Shown here: positions 8,606 through 8,708 of the stretch, piece by piece | Layout of the letters: every line of letters starts with the position of its first letter | Numbering within the stretch: the stretch's first letter is position 1 | Origin: Actinomycetes bacterium | Lineage (GTDB): Bacteria; Actinomycetota; Actinomycetes; Actinomycetales; Cellulomonadaceae | Reading direction: 5' to 3' | Assembly: GCA_023428465.1 (NCBI GenBank) | Contig: JAEYXM010000235.1 | Coordinates: 1-8,708 of the forward strand | DNA length: 8,708 bases | Notes under the pieces: model-generated | What the model was told of the DNA's origin: nothing | What the model saw: the letters and a program-made list of their open reading frames with translations, nothing else | The model's database searches: none | Position numbers and translations under genes: made by a program

Positions 8606-8708
8606 GTGACCACCCGCGTGGCAATCAACGGCTTCGGCCGTATCGGCCGGAACGTCTTCCGCGTCATCCAGCAGTCCGGCGCTGACCTCGAGGTCGTCGC
8701 CATCAACG
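8606..8708 (+). CDS. gap: Glyceraldehyde-3-phosphate dehydrogenase, type I (N-terminal part)
   Basis: Only the first 34 codons are present; the gene runs off the right edge. The enzyme oxidises glyceraldehyde-3-phosphate with NAD and phosphate to 1,3-bisphosphoglycerate in glycolysis, and works in reverse in gluconeogenesis. The visible residues begin MTTRVAINGFGRIGRNVFR, the signature Rossmann start of GapA proteins, with GxGxxG at G9-G14 binding the dinucleotide. The segment DLEVVAIN is the usual second strand. The catalytic cysteine lies beyond the window. In actinobacteria pgk and tpiA usually follow. A 209-base interval with its own promoter candidate and palindromes separates it from whiA, so it is probably transcribed independently. 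Confidence 0.95.
   Translation, partial: MTTRVAINGFGRIGRNVFRVIQQSGADLEVVAIN

Overview
The window is an ordinary chromosomal block from a high-GC actinobacterium. GC looks to be about 70% or above, codon third positions are overwhelmingly G or C, GTG starts are common, and TAnnnT -10 boxes sit right next to start codons. The protein sequences and the order uvrA, uvrC, rapZ, yvcK, whiA, gap fit Micrococcales of the Cellulomonas/Promicromonospora type. That genus-level guess comes from memory of similar sequences, not from a search.

Layout. Positions 1-204 (minus strand, running off the left edge) hold what looks like a decayed or 5'-truncated ABC-F ATPase. An AT-poor intergenic stretch with nested inverted repeats follows. 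Next comes a LexA/SOS-type operator overlapping a TATGAT -10 box, then uvrA (to 3243). After an 83-base gap with a hairpin and a TAGGCT -10 box comes a tight same-strand run: uvrC (3327-5450), rapZ (5447-6400), yvcK (6409-7386) and whiA (7416-8396). The spacings in this run are a 4-base overlap, 8 bases and 29 bases, as expected for an operon. A 209-base regulatory gap with several palindromes leads into the start of gap (8606 to the right edge).

How the genes work together. UvrA and UvrC are two of the three proteins of nucleotide excision repair; UvrB is not in the window. RapZ/YvcJ and YvcK are a conserved pair linking aminosugar and UDP-sugar status to cell-wall synthesis and central metabolism. 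WhiA is a DNA-binding regulator of cell division and, in Streptomyces, sporulation. Gap is the glycolytic enzyme that, in actinobacteria, usually opens a gap-pgk-tpi block.

I found no new biological system: no mobile element, CRISPR array, RNA gene or defence cassette. The points worth a second look are regulatory or small. They are the LexA box that argues for moving the uvrA start, the recurring leaderless-type promoter geometry, the ABC-F remnant missing its Walker A, the Ala/Asp-rich insert in UvrC, and the palindromes in the gap leader.
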